Assembly (NCBI RefSeq): GCF_900142445.1
Contig: NZ_FRAV01000002.1
Coordinates: 124,001 to 188,000 of the forward strand
Length of the DNA stretch: 64,000 nt
Source: Chryseobacterium polytrichastri
Lineage (GTDB): Bacteria; Bacteroidota; Bacteroidia; Flavobacteriales; Weeksellaceae
Reading direction: 5' to 3'
Part shown: positions 36,636-45,282 of the stretch, piece by piece
Position numbering within the stretch: position 1 is the first letter of the stretch
Layout: each line of letters opens with the position of its first letter
Notes under the pieces: generated by a model
Told to the model about the DNA's origin: nothing
The model's input: the letters and a program-made list of their open reading frames with translations, nothing else
Database searches by the model: none
Program-made: the position numbers and the translations under genes

Positions 36636-37277
36636 TTATCTAAATCCGCCACTGCTGTTTGATTCTCTAGCAGGAGGGGTGCTTGGCTGAGGACTACTGT
36701 TCTGTGAACCAGAGCTGTTTCTGAATCCGCCTCCATTACTGTCATTTCTGAATCCACTATTGTTATTTTGTGGTGCAGGTGAGGTTTGTTGCTGATTTCT
36801 AAATCCTCCGCTATTGTTAGATGCGGGTGGGGTATTGTTTCTGAAACCTCCGCTATTGTTTTGGTTACTTCCAGAGTTAGAATTTCTGAAGCCTCCACCG
36901 TTATTATTGCTGTTGTAACTTCCGTTATTGTTTCTAAATCCGTTTCCGTTACTTCCTGTAGGATTGCCTCTGAATCCATTATTAGGTCTTTGTGTAGTAG
37001 TTGTATTTCTTCTTTCTACGTACACTTTTCTTCTGTTATTTCCGTAATAATAAGGTACACCACCATCATAATAGTAATTGATATCATTTCTGTAATAATA
37101 TCCGTCATTACCATAATATCCGCCACCGCCATAATAGCCTTGTGGAGCATAATAATTACCATTGTTGTAATATGGGTCTCCGTAGCCATTATTTGCATAT
37201 CCGTCTGAATAAGCAAGACAAGATGTTAAACTTGTTATAACGAAAATACTGAACGTTATTTTTAATAAATTTTTCAT
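36636..37277 (-). CDS. Gly/Asn-rich lipoprotein with GFRN repeats
   Basis: A 213-aa lipoprotein with lipobox SLTSCLAYSDG. The first part (25-80) is rich in Tyr, Gly and Asn (GYYGGGGYYG, YYYRND). After a short basic stretch (NNRRKVYVERR), residues 95-213 hold about nine GGFRN/GFRN units spaced by Ser-, Asn- and Pro-rich linkers, and the protein ends in GGFR. Such low-complexity tails suggest a disordered surface or periplasmic protein that binds by many weak contacts. Its ATG overlaps the pnuC stop (ATGA, 37274-37277), so it is translationally coupled to the transporter. Confidence 0.85.
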   Translation of the reverse strand: MKNLLKITFSIFVITSLTSCLAYSDGYANNGYGDPYYNNGNYYAPQGYYGGGGYYGNDGYYYRNDINYYYDGGVPYYYGNNRRKVYVERRNTTTTQRPNNGFRGNPTGSNGNGFRNNNGSYNSNNNGGGFRNSNSGSNQNNSGGFRNNTPPASNNSGGFRNQQQTSPAPQNNNSGFRNDSNGGGFRNSSGSQNSSPQPSTPPARESNSSGGFR

Positions 37278-37951
37278 GACTTTATGATACTTTTTTCTTT
37301 AAAACTTTTTTTCCAACTGACGTATCCTAAGATCGCCATTATAGTAAATACCAAATATTGAACCGAAGTGATACCTAGACCCTTAAAAATCATCATTGGC
37401 ATGCAAATAAAATCTCCAACGATCCAAAATATCCAGTTTTCAATGCGTTGTTTGGCCATAAACCACATTCCAACTAGGAATATTGAGGTAGTAACTACAT
37501 CCAGCCAATTAGCCCAATCCAAGTGATACAAACCTAAGCTTGTCCCTTTCATTGAGAATTGATTATCGATATAAGGTTTATAATAATATATAATAGTAAC
37601 GAATACTAAACTTATTATAAAAAGAAAACTTGCAAAGATCCATTCTTTTTTTGTAGCCCAACTTACATCAACATGAATATGATCCTTTGAATTCTTCGAC
37701 CATAAGATCCATCCGTAAATACTCATCGCGGTATAATATACATTAATCATACAATCTCCGAATAAACCGAAATTGAAAAGAATATAAACATAAATTAAAG
37801 TAGAAATAATTCCGGTAGGATAGACCCAAATATTTTTTTTAATGGAAAAATAAACACTTAAAATTCCAAAAATTGTTCCGCTTATTTCTAATAGAATTTG
37901 TAAATCTGTATAGCTCTCATACGGTTTTACGAAAAGATCGTATAAATTCAT
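37274..37951 (-). CDS. pnuC: nicotinamide riboside transporter PnuC-like
   Basis: The 225-aa protein has seven or so membrane helices and PnuC signatures: YVYILFNFGLFGDCMINVYY, the WILW segment and a C-terminal WIFWIVGDF motif followed by VQYLVFTIMAI. PnuC moves nicotinamide riboside or related B-vitamins across the inner membrane by facilitated diffusion. I start at the ATG at 37951 because the frame upstream of it runs through the -7 box. A lipoprotein gene overlaps its stop by four bases. Confidence 0.9.
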   Translation of the reverse strand: MNLYDLFVKPYESYTDLQILLEISGTIFGILSVYFSIKKNIWVYPTGIISTLIYVYILFNFGLFGDCMINVYYTAMSIYGWILWSKNSKDHIHVDVSWATKKEWIFASFLFIISLVFVTIIYYYKPYIDNQFSMKGTSLGLYHLDWANWLDVVTTSIFLVGMWFMAKQRIENWIFWIVGDFICMPMMIFKGLGITSVQYLVFTIMAILGYVSWKKSFKEKSIIKS

Positions 37952-37956
37952 GCGTC

Positions 37957-37964
37957 CAAAAATA
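37957..37964 (-). promoter_or_regulatory. -7 box of pnuC, leaderless spacing
   Basis: On the - strand TATTTTTG fits TAnnTTTG and ends 5 nt before the pnuC ATG, predicting a leaderless message and leaving no room for a riboswitch in the leader. Confidence 0.5.
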
Positions 37965-38065
37965 AGCAAAAAATAAGAATTTATGAAAAATGATTTGGAT
38001 TATATGAAAATCAGTTTTTTATGTTTCTAAATTTAATCTTAATGACGAAAGTTTATCAATAAACG

Positions 38066-38093
38066 TTGAGGTTCCTTATTTTTTTTATATTTT
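38066..38093 (+). promoter_or_regulatory. possible promoter of the amino-acid permease gene
   Basis: TTG (38066-38068), a 17-nt spacer and TATATTTT (38086-38093) resemble the Bacteroidota promoter, with T instead of G at the end of the -7 box. The ATG is 25 nt downstream. Confidence 0.35.
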
Positions 38094-38118
38094 CGTAAAT
38101 CTTAATAAATAGTAAAAT

Positions 38119-39636
38119 ATGTCTAAAATTTGGGTTAAAAAGCCACTGAGTGCCTATGAGGCTGATATGCGAAAAAGTGAGCTGAAAAAAGTTCTTGGTA
38201 AATGGAGCTTGACGGCAATAGGAGTTGGGGCTATCATTGGAGGTGGAATATTTGTTCTTACCGGAACCGGAGCTTATTATCATGCGGGCCCGGCACTTGC
38301 TATTTCTTTTATTGTAGCAGGTATTGCTTGTATTTTTGCAGCATTGTGTTACGCAGAGTTTGCTTCTATTATTCCTGTTGAAGGTTCTGCATATGCTTAT
38401 GCGTATGGAACAGTAGGTGAAATTTTTGCATGGGCAATGGGCTGGTGCCTTATTTTAGAGTATGCCATGGCGAGTATGGCTGTTTCGGTCAGCTGGTCCG
38501 GATATTTTACCAAATTTTTAAAAATCTTTGGAATTCATTTACCTTCTTATCTCACATCAGATCCTGCAAGTTATACAGGAGAAGGGTTTTCGATGAACTT
38601 ACCTGCATTTATTCTTGTTTTACTAATTACCGCATTGTTGGTGAAAGGGACTAAGGAAGCAGCAAGTGCCAATAACCTTATTGTTGTTATGAAGACTTGT
38701 GCAGTTGTGTTTGTAATTATAGCAGGAGCTTATATTATTTTTTCTAGCTCAGATCTTTATACTGCTGCTGATGGGGTTAAAAACTGGAAACCCTTTATCC
38801 CAGATCAGACAATGATTAAAAATTCTGAAGGGGAGATGGTCTCCGCATATGGAGTTAAGGGAATTATTTCAGGAGCAGCGGCAATCTTTTTTGCTTATAT
38901 CGGTTTCGATGCTGTTTCTACTCAGGCAGGTGAAGCTATTAATCCTAAAAAAGACGTACCGTTTGCTATTATCACTTCACTATTAGTATGTACAGCTTTA
39001 TATATTTGTGTATCACTTGTGTTAACAGGAATGATTCACTATTCTGATTTTAATCCTGAAGGAAAGTTTCCAGATGCTATTAAAGCTCCGGTAGCGTATG
39101 CTTTTGAGATTGCAGGAAAACATTGGGCGAGTAATATTGTGACGATTGCTGCTACTGTAGGATTGATTTCTGTAGTAATGGTAATGATGATGGGACAGTC
39201 TAGAATTTTTATTGGAATGGCAAAAGATGGATTGATTCCTAAATTCTTTGGTGATCTTCATCCAAAAACAAAAACGCCTTATAAAGGAATTATTTTGTTG
39301 GGAGTTGTAGTTGCTTTTATTGCTGCATTGACGCCTATTTCTACATTGGCAGATATGACGAGCTTTGGAACTCTGTTTGCGTTTACCCTAGTTTGTATTG
39401 CAGTTTGGGTAATGAGAAAAAGAGAACCTAATTTGGCAAGACCTTTCAAGGTTCCGGCTTATAAAATAATTGTTGCGCTAGGAGTTATTATCAATGTATA
39501 CTTAATATTAAACTTAAGTACTCATGCGTTGGAGCTTTCTGGTATTTGGTTATTATTGGGAGGATTGGTGTATGTATTGTACGGAAGATCTAATGGTAAA
39601 CTAAACAATCCTGAAAAATATCAGGACAATGAATAA
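38119..39636 (+). CDS. APC-family amino-acid permease (cationic amino-acid transporter type)
   Basis: The 505-aa protein has about twelve membrane helices and the APC signature GVGAIIGGGIFVLTGTGAY in helix 1, plus GLISVVMVMMMGQSRI later. It resembles CAT-type basic amino-acid or general permeases, so it should import or exchange amino acids at the inner membrane by proton coupling or antiport. It begins MSKIWVKKPLSAYEADMRKS, a usual N-terminus for this group. A terminator follows directly. Confidence 0.9.
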   Translation: MSKIWVKKPLSAYEADMRKSELKKVLGKWSLTAIGVGAIIGGGIFVLTGTGAYYHAGPALAISFIVAGIACIFAALCYAEFASIIPVEGSAYAYAYGTVGEIFAWAMGWCLILEYAMASMAVSVSWSGYFTKFLKIFGIHLPSYLTSDPASYTGEGFSMNLPAFILVLLITALLVKGTKEAASANNLIVVMKTCAVVFVIIAGAYIIFSSSDLYTAADGVKNWKPFIPDQTMIKNSEGEMVSAYGVKGIISGAAAIFFAYIGFDAVSTQAGEAINPKKDVPFAIITSLLVCTALYICVSLVLTGMIHYSDFNPEGKFPDAIKAPVAYAFEIAGKHWASNIVTIAATVGLISVVMVMMMGQSRIFIGMAKDGLIPKFFGDLHPKTKTPYKGIILLGVVVAFIAALTPISTLADMTSFGTLFAFTLVCIAVWVMRKREPNLARPFKVPAYKIIVALGVIINVYLILNLSTHALELSGIWLLLGGLVYVLYGRSNGKLNNPEKYQDNE

Positions 39637-39660
39637 TATGATAAAATAATGATTAATATA

Positions 39661-39685
39661 TAACCCGCTTTTGCGGGTTATTTTT
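39661..39685 (+). terminator. terminator of the permease gene
   Basis: TAACCCGC (39661-39668) and GCGGGTTA (39673-39680) form a perfect 8-bp stem with a TTTT loop, followed by a T-run that also provides the next promoter's -7 box. Confidence 0.93.
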
Positions 39686-39692
39686 ATTTTTG
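39685..39692 (+). promoter_or_regulatory. -7 box inside a terminator T-tract, leaderless spacing
   Basis: TATTTTTG fits TAnnTTTG and lies in the T-tract of the permease terminator. It ends 5 nt before the ATG at 39698, so terminator and promoter are fused and the downstream gene has no leader. Confidence 0.5.
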
Positions 39693-39697
39693 CCTCT

Positions 39698-40708
39698 ATG
39701 AAAAAGCTTTTACTATTTTTATTTTCCTTGTTAGGGATATTCTCATTTTCTCAACAAGTAGAAAGTCTTACAACCATTTTAAATGATAAAATAAGCATTC
39801 GCGCACTAGAACTTTATGATGGAAAAGTCTGGTATAGCGGAACAGATTCAAAGTTTGGTTTTGTTGATTTAAAAAATCCTAAGGATCAAAAACAGATTAA
39901 ACTATCTGAAAAGAAGCTTCAGTTTAGAACATTGGCTCAAAATAAAGAATCTTTTTTTGCCATTAATATTGAAAGTCCGGCTTACTTTTTTAAGATTGAT
40001 AAGAAAGATTTGACCTACAAGATTGTGCATACAGACACGGTAAAAACTGCATTTTATGATGCCCTTCACTTTGTAAATGAAAAACTGGCTTTTACATTCA
40101 GTGATACGGATGATAATAGATTGAAGTTGATGATGTATAAAAATGGGCAATGGCGTTTTTTTGAGAATAAAGTGAAACTCAATCAAGGTGAAGCCGCATT
40201 TGCAGCCAGTAATACTAATATTGCTTCAACTCAAAATTATTTATGGATTGCAACAGGTGGAAAAGCTTCGCGAATTTTAAGATTAAGTTTTAAAGATGAA
40301 AAATTTGAGATATTTAATACACCATTTATCCAAGGAGAATCTTCTCAGGGAATGTATTCAATAGATTTTGCTAATGATAAATTCGGAGTTGCGGTTGGTG
40401 GAGATTATACCAAACAAGATGCTAACGTTAACAATATTGCCACAACAAATGATGGTGGAGAAACATGGCAGATTCAGGCTTCCGGAAAAAATGCAGGTTA
40501 CACGACTTGTGTGAAGATTAAACCAAGCTCTAAAGGAAGAGAACTTATTTCAGTTGGTGATCAACACATCAGCTATTCTTCAGACTTTGGGAAAACTTGG
40601 AAGAAAATTTCCGAGGAGAAAGGGTTTTTTGTCTGCCAATGGGTAGATGCAAATACGGTCGTTTTAGCTGGAAAGGATAAGATTTCTTTGTTAAAATTAA
40701 AATTTTAG
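39698..40708 (+). CDS. exported beta-propeller (BNR/Ycf48-like) protein
   Basis: The 336-aa protein has a signal peptide (MKKLLLFLFSLLGIFSFSQ) and BNR-type repeats, seen as TTNDGGETWQ and SSDFGKTWKK. The fold resembles Ycf48/sialidase-like propellers, often annotated as photosystem-stability-like or oxidoreductase in flavobacteria, although no such function follows here. Location should be periplasmic or outer-membrane associated. The start is the ATG at 39698; the upstream nine codons of the open frame run through the terminator. Confidence 0.85.
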   Translation: MKKLLLFLFSLLGIFSFSQQVESLTTILNDKISIRALELYDGKVWYSGTDSKFGFVDLKNPKDQKQIKLSEKKLQFRTLAQNKESFFAINIESPAYFFKIDKKDLTYKIVHTDTVKTAFYDALHFVNEKLAFTFSDTDDNRLKLMMYKNGQWRFFENKVKLNQGEAAFAASNTNIASTQNYLWIATGGKASRILRLSFKDEKFEIFNTPFIQGESSQGMYSIDFANDKFGVAVGGDYTKQDANVNNIATTNDGGETWQIQASGKNAGYTTCVKIKPSSKGRELISVGDQHISYSSDFGKTWKKISEEKGFFVCQWVDANTVVLAGKDKISLLKLKF

Positions 40709-41050
40709 TTAAGATAAAGTATTGATGAATCAAATCATCGTGACATTATTAATCAATGACCTTCCTATTATCATAAATAAAAAGTAAGATCCGGGAAGGA
40801 ATTAATTATATGAATGTCGACTAATAGGGGATTTACTCTCATATACTTGCGAAAATTTTTCAGGAATGATAAAAATGTTGCAATTATCCACTACAAGAAA
40901 AAATACAATCTAAAAATGACTTATTGTATTGTTTTAGTGTTAGTTATAATTATTTTAAATGAAAGTTTCCAGAAATGGTATTTAGACTCATTATAAATTT
41001 CAAATAGAAACCCTAATATAATTCATGATTTAAAATTCATAAGTTATATT
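40709..41050 (+). other. spacer with a possible very small membrane peptide
   Basis: No firm gene is seen. A frame from an ATG at 40814 ends at 40996; from the inner ATG at 40916 it would make a 26-aa hydrophobic peptide (MTYCIVLVLVIIILNESF...). Its end recalls the SecD N-terminus (LNELLPTWY against LNESFQKWY). I cannot tell whether it is translated. A CCTTCC/GGAAGG pair lies near 40760-40800. Confidence 0.25.
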
Positions 41051-41058
41051 TAATTTTG
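41051..41058 (+). promoter_or_regulatory. -7 box of hemN
   Basis: TAATTTTG fits TAnnTTTG, with TTTA at 41028-41031 as a weak -33 box. The hemN ATG is 48 nt downstream. The open frame reaches back to a TTG inside this box, so the later ATG is preferred. Confidence 0.5.
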
Positions 41059-41106
41059 CAATATGAAATTCCTTTTGGAGTTCCATTTTTAAAATTTACA
41101 TTTTCA

Positions 41107-42465
41107 ATGAATTCTTTAATAGACAAATATAATATTCCGGGACCTCGTTATACATCTTATCCTACCGTTCCTTATTGGGACGAGAGTACTTTTTCACCTG
41201 AAAAATGGAAGGAGAGCGTTATAAGGTCATTTAAGGAAAGTAATGCAGAGGAAGGAATTTCTATTTACATCCATTTGCCTTTCTGTGAAGCATTGTGTAC
41301 ATTTTGTGCGTGTCATAAGCGTATTACAAAACAACATAGCGTTGAAACACCATATTTGGAAAGTGTTTTAAAAGAATGGAAATTGTATCTGGATCTTTTT
41401 AATGAAAAACCGAAATTAAAAGAACTTCATTTAGGTGGAGGAACTCCTACTTTTTTCTCGCCTAAAAATCTAAGAACCTTATTGGAAGGTATTTTTGAAA
41501 GTGTTGAGATTGCAGAACATCCTGAGTTTTCTTTCGAAGGCCATCCAAATAATACAACTAAAGATCATCTTCAAACGTTGTATGATTTAGGGTTTAGAAG
41601 AGTGAGTTTTGGCGTTCAGGATTATGATCCTAAAGTGCAGAAAGCGATCAATAGAATTCAGCCTTTTGAAAATGTAAAAAATGTGACGGAATGGGCTAAA
41701 GAAATTGGCTACAGAGGAATTAGTCACGATTTGGTTTTCGGACTTCCGCACCAAAGTTGGGAAGCAATGGAATACACGATTCGTAAAACAATGGAATTGA
41801 AACCAGACAGGCTTGCTTTCTATTCTTACGCACACGTTCCATGGGTGAAAGGAGTTGGGCAAAGAGGTTTTGATGAAAATGATTTGCCAAGCGGAGAAGA
41901 GAAACGCCGTTTATATGAAGATGGTAAAAAGTTGTTGGAAGATTTAGGATATATTGAGGTGGGAATGGATCATTTTTCTTTGGAACATGATGATTTGTAT
42001 CAATCATTAATTCAGAAAAAGCTTCACAGAAACTTTATGGGATATACTTCGAGCAACACTCAATTAATGGTTGGTCTTGGGATGTCTTCTATTTCCGATT
42101 CTTGGTATGCTTTTGCTCAGAATGTAAAAACAGTGGAAGAGTATCAAAAGATGGTTGAAGAAGGTGAAATTCCTGTAGTAAAAGGCCATATCTTAAATGA
42201 AGAAGATCTGATTGTAAGAAGACATATTTTGAATTTAATGTGTCAGCTTGAAACCACTTTTGATGTTCAGAATTCTTTCCCTGAGCTGGAAAATGCATTC
42301 GAAATGCTGAAAGAAATGGAGAAAGATGAGTTGGTTGAAATTCATGATAATCAAATTAAGATTACCGAAAAAGGAAGAGCCTTTACGAGAAATGTAGCGA
42401 TGGTATTTGATCTTAGAATGATGAGGAATAAACCGGAGACAAGAATTTTCTCAATGACGATATAG
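41107..42465 (+). CDS. hemN: oxygen-independent coproporphyrinogen III oxidase
   Basis: The radical-SAM enzyme decarboxylates coproporphyrinogen III to protoporphyrinogen IX without oxygen, in heme synthesis. The 452-aa protein has the HemN CxxxCxxCxC cluster motif with C60, C64, C67 and C69, the N-terminal YNIPGPRYTSYPTVPYW stretch, and GGGTPTF. Those features and the length separate HemN from the shorter HemW. I start at MNSLIDKYN (41107). A membrane protein gene starts 3 nt after the stop, so the two are likely cotranscribed. Confidence 0.93.
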   Translation: MNSLIDKYNIPGPRYTSYPTVPYWDESTFSPEKWKESVIRSFKESNAEEGISIYIHLPFCEALCTFCACHKRITKQHSVETPYLESVLKEWKLYLDLFNEKPKLKELHLGGGTPTFFSPKNLRTLLEGIFESVEIAEHPEFSFEGHPNNTTKDHLQTLYDLGFRRVSFGVQDYDPKVQKAINRIQPFENVKNVTEWAKEIGYRGISHDLVFGLPHQSWEAMEYTIRKTMELKPDRLAFYSYAHVPWVKGVGQRGFDENDLPSGEEKRRLYEDGKKLLEDLGYIEVGMDHFSLEHDDLYQSLIQKKLHRNFMGYTSSNTQLMVGLGMSSISDSWYAFAQNVKTVEEYQKMVEEGEIPVVKGHILNEEDLIVRRHILNLMCQLETTFDVQNSFPELENAFEMLKEMEKDELVEIHDNQIKITEKGRAFTRNVAMVFDLRMMRNKPETRIFSMTI

Positions 42466-42468
42466 TCT

Positions 42469-43674
42469 ATGAAAGGGAAGGTTCTGCTTGCTTTATTATA
42501 TTTTTATGCACTGATTTTTAGTGTTCTAAAAACTATTCGATTTCCGAATGATTGGTCTGAGGCACATTGGATGCTTGATTATCGATTCGGATTTATTAAG
42601 AGAGGTCTTGCAGGACAAATATTTGGTTTCTTTTTCGAAAAAAATGAATTTAGTATTCTGTTGGTTTCAGCAGTAATACTATTGATTCTTTATAGCTGTG
42701 TATATTTTATTGTCTTAAAGCAGACGAATGATTCTTCGCGGAATATCTATCGGGTAACATTTTATTTGATTTTCTTTCTTTCCCAATATATTGTTTTAAG
42801 TGCCCATATTATTGGGTATTTTGATCATATTATTTTTTTATTTACCATATTGATCATTTATTTAATAAGAAGAAATCTGATTTTTCTTTCATCAATATTG
42901 GTTTGTATAAGTTTGTTAATTCATGAAATAACTTTTTTCTTGACAATTCCTATTTCTCTTTTTGCTATAATTATAGCTGAGATGCCCAATGAAAAATTTT
43001 CTTTTAAAGAAGTTTTAAATTTAAAATTACTAAAGAAAAGTTTTTTGTTTCTGGCTTTTCCTGTTGCGATGATGTTTTTTTTATCATACTATCAGGAAAT
43101 TTATGGAAAGGATAATTATTTAGATTTATTTAATTACCTTCATGGTTTAGCGTTTATTACAACAGATATTGCAGATCTGGTAGCAACTTCATACACTGAA
43201 AAGTTCACATACTATTTAGAAACAGAAAGTAAAGGTTTTTTTATAAAAATGCTTTACCATAAATGTTTCGCTTTTAGCATTCCGATTTTGTTTTTGTTGT
43301 TTATTGTTTATAAAGAATATCAAAGAATAGGGTTGCCTTTATTTTTAATATTTACTATTGCTGTTTTAGCACCATTATTACTACATTTTGTTGCTTGGGA
43401 TGTCTATAGAATTTGGGCTTTTCCTTATATGACGATGTTTTTGGGATATTGGATCTTGAACTTGAAATTTAAAAATAATACAGATCAACCTAAACAATTT
43501 CCTGTTTCATTAATAATAATTTCAACCTTGGTAATGTTTTTTTTGGCAATAAATCAACCCGATTTATTTGATTTTGAGGTCGCAAGATTTACTTTAATTG
43601 AAAGAATATTAATGGTAATGCCAATCCTCGTAGGATTTATATTTTATATAAAAGCCCCAAAAAGAATATTCTGA
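42469..43674 (+). CDS. polytopic membrane protein of unknown function
   Basis: A 401-aa protein with about ten membrane helices. Near the N-terminus it has SEAHWMLDYRFGFIKRGL, with charged residues between helices 1 and 2, and later loops WDVYRIWAFPY. That layout resembles membrane glycosyltransferase-like or polymerase proteins of flavobacteria, but no family motif was recognised. It starts 3 nt after hemN and ends in a convergent terminator. A heme-related role has no support beyond position. Confidence 0.72.
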   Translation: MKGKVLLALLYFYALIFSVLKTIRFPNDWSEAHWMLDYRFGFIKRGLAGQIFGFFFEKNEFSILLVSAVILLILYSCVYFIVLKQTNDSSRNIYRVTFYLIFFLSQYIVLSAHIIGYFDHIIFLFTILIIYLIRRNLIFLSSILVCISLLIHEITFFLTIPISLFAIIIAEMPNEKFSFKEVLNLKLLKKSFLFLAFPVAMMFFLSYYQEIYGKDNYLDLFNYLHGLAFITTDIADLVATSYTEKFTYYLETESKGFFIKMLYHKCFAFSIPILFLLFIVYKEYQRIGLPLFLIFTIAVLAPLLLHFVAWDVYRIWAFPYMTMFLGYWILNLKFKNNTDQPKQFPVSLIIISTLVMFFLAINQPDLFDFEVARFTLIERILMVMPILVGFIFYIKAPKRIF

Positions 43675-43682
43675 GGCTTTTG
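43650..43682. terminator. convergent terminator overlapping a stop codon
   Basis: AAAAGCC (43650-43656) and GGCTTTT (43674-43680) pair around the end of the membrane protein gene, whose TGA lies inside the hairpin. The flanking A and T runs let it serve both convergent genes. Confidence 0.65.
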
Positions 43683-43687
43683 CTTTT

Positions 43688-45064
43688 TTATTTAATAATC
43701 AATTTCTGGCTGTAAGATTTCAATTCTCCTGATTTCAAATTAATATAATAAACTCCTGCAGGAATTCCTGTAATATCAATGCTGTTATCACTTTTGATAT
43801 TTGCATTTTCCAATACCTTTCTTCCTTCAGAGCTTATAATTTCGGCGGAAACATTTTTATCTTTCAATCCATCAATGAAAACCTTTTTAGAAGCAGGATT
43901 CGGATAAATTTTAATTTGCTTAAGGTTATTGTTTTCTTGCGTAGATAAGGTTGCATTTGTTTTAATTTTATAAATTTTTCCATTATTAACAGCGGCTACG
44001 TAAAGTTCTTTTTGGCTGTCTTCTCCAAAAGTTGAAAAATTATTACCTGCAAATGGTGTTGTCCAAGTTATAGCGTTTCCGGAATCTAACATTCCTATTT
44101 GTGGAGTACAATAATCTGTGAAAAAATATTTTCCTTGTAAAGCAGGATAAAGGCTGCCTCGGTAAACGTAGCCTCCGGTTATGGAGCATCTTCCGCCTGA
44201 ATGATCATATACCGCCACAGGAAAAGTCATTGTAGAAGCATTCGCACATCCTGCTGTATTGTAAGCTGTATTTCCTTCATAGCAACGCCATCCGTAATTG
44301 ATTCCTGCTTGGTTAAGTGGCACTTTGTTGATTTCTTCAATTTGACCTTGTCCAACATCTGCAATCATAGCATTTCCTGTGGTGAGGTCAAAAGACCATT
44401 TCCAACCATTTCTAAGTCCGTATGCCCAGATTTCATCAGCACCATCAACCGCTGAGCCTATAAAAGGATTTCCTGTCGGAATATTATAAGGTCCTGTTGA
44501 GTTAACATCAATTCTCAACATTTTTCCTAACAAAGAATTTTTGTTTTGAGCATTGTTGCCTGGGTCTCCGCCACTTCCGCCGTCTCCGGTAATAATCCAT
44601 AAGTTTCCATCAGGTGCAAAATGAATGCTTCCACCATTGTGATTATCGAATGGTTTTGGAATATTCAATACAATCTTTTCAGAATTAGGGTCTGCAACAT
44701 TAGAATCTGAGGTACTCACGGTATATCTTGCTACGATAATATTTCCATTGGAATTGTTATTATAATACACAAAAAAATACCCGTTGGTAGAGTATTGTGG
44801 GTGAAACGCCAATCCTAAAAGTCCTCTTTCTCCACCATAAAGAATTTTAGAACCAATATTTAAAAAATTCGTCGCATTAATAGTCCCATTAGGTTGAATA
44901 ATTTTAATAATTCCATTCTGTTGTACAACAAAAAGCCGACTGTCGTTAGCGTTTGTGATTTCGACCGGAGCCGTAAGTCCGGTGGCAAATTCTTCCAAAA
45001 TAATGCTTTGAGAATTAAGGATTAAGGAAGGAAAAATACCTGCCATAAAAAGTAGTTTTTTCAT
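43688..45064 (-). CDS. secreted PQQ-type sugar dehydrogenase with T9SS tail
   Basis: The 458-aa protein has a signal peptide (to about LILNSQ), then a six-bladed propeller of the glucose/sorbosone dehydrogenase family: RGLLGLAFHPQY, DNHNGGSIHFAPDGNLW, GDGGSGGDPGNNAQ and YGLRNGWKWSFD. A T9SS tail begins at IYPNP (about 385) and ends KLIIK. It should oxidise an aldose outside the cell with PQQ, or act as a related soluble propeller; the electron acceptor is unknown. Gene order gives no pathway. Confidence 0.9.
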   Translation of the reverse strand: MKKLLFMAGIFPSLILNSQSIILEEFATGLTAPVEITNANDSRLFVVQQNGIIKIIQPNGTINATNFLNIGSKILYGGERGLLGLAFHPQYSTNGYFFVYYNNNSNGNIIVARYTVSTSDSNVADPNSEKIVLNIPKPFDNHNGGSIHFAPDGNLWIITGDGGSGGDPGNNAQNKNSLLGKMLRIDVNSTGPYNIPTGNPFIGSAVDGADEIWAYGLRNGWKWSFDLTTGNAMIADVGQGQIEEINKVPLNQAGINYGWRCYEGNTAYNTAGCANASTMTFPVAVYDHSGGRCSITGGYVYRGSLYPALQGKYFFTDYCTPQIGMLDSGNAITWTTPFAGNNFSTFGEDSQKELYVAAVNNGKIYKIKTNATLSTQENNNLKQIKIYPNPASKKVFIDGLKDKNVSAEIISSEGRKVLENANIKSDNSIDITGIPAGVYYINLKSGELKSYSQKLIIK

Positions 45065-45245
45065 AATATTTTGATATTTAGTGTGTTAAATTGAATGAGT
45101 GAAAATACCGTACCAACAAAAATTTAAAATATCATTAAAATACAATAAAAAAATTGATAAATCTTAAATAGAAGTAAGGCAACCGATATATCTGAAAATA
45201 AACGATTTCTGTTCTTAAAAATTCATAAAATATCAAGAAAATCAT

Positions 45246-45253
45246 TATATTTG
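45246..45253 (+). promoter_or_regulatory. -7 box of secDF
   Basis: TATATTTG fits TAnnTTTG exactly and lies 29 nt before the secDF ATG. No good -33 box was found. Confidence 0.55.
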
Positions 45254-45282
45254 CCGACTTAATTTAACGTAGTTATAACAAA

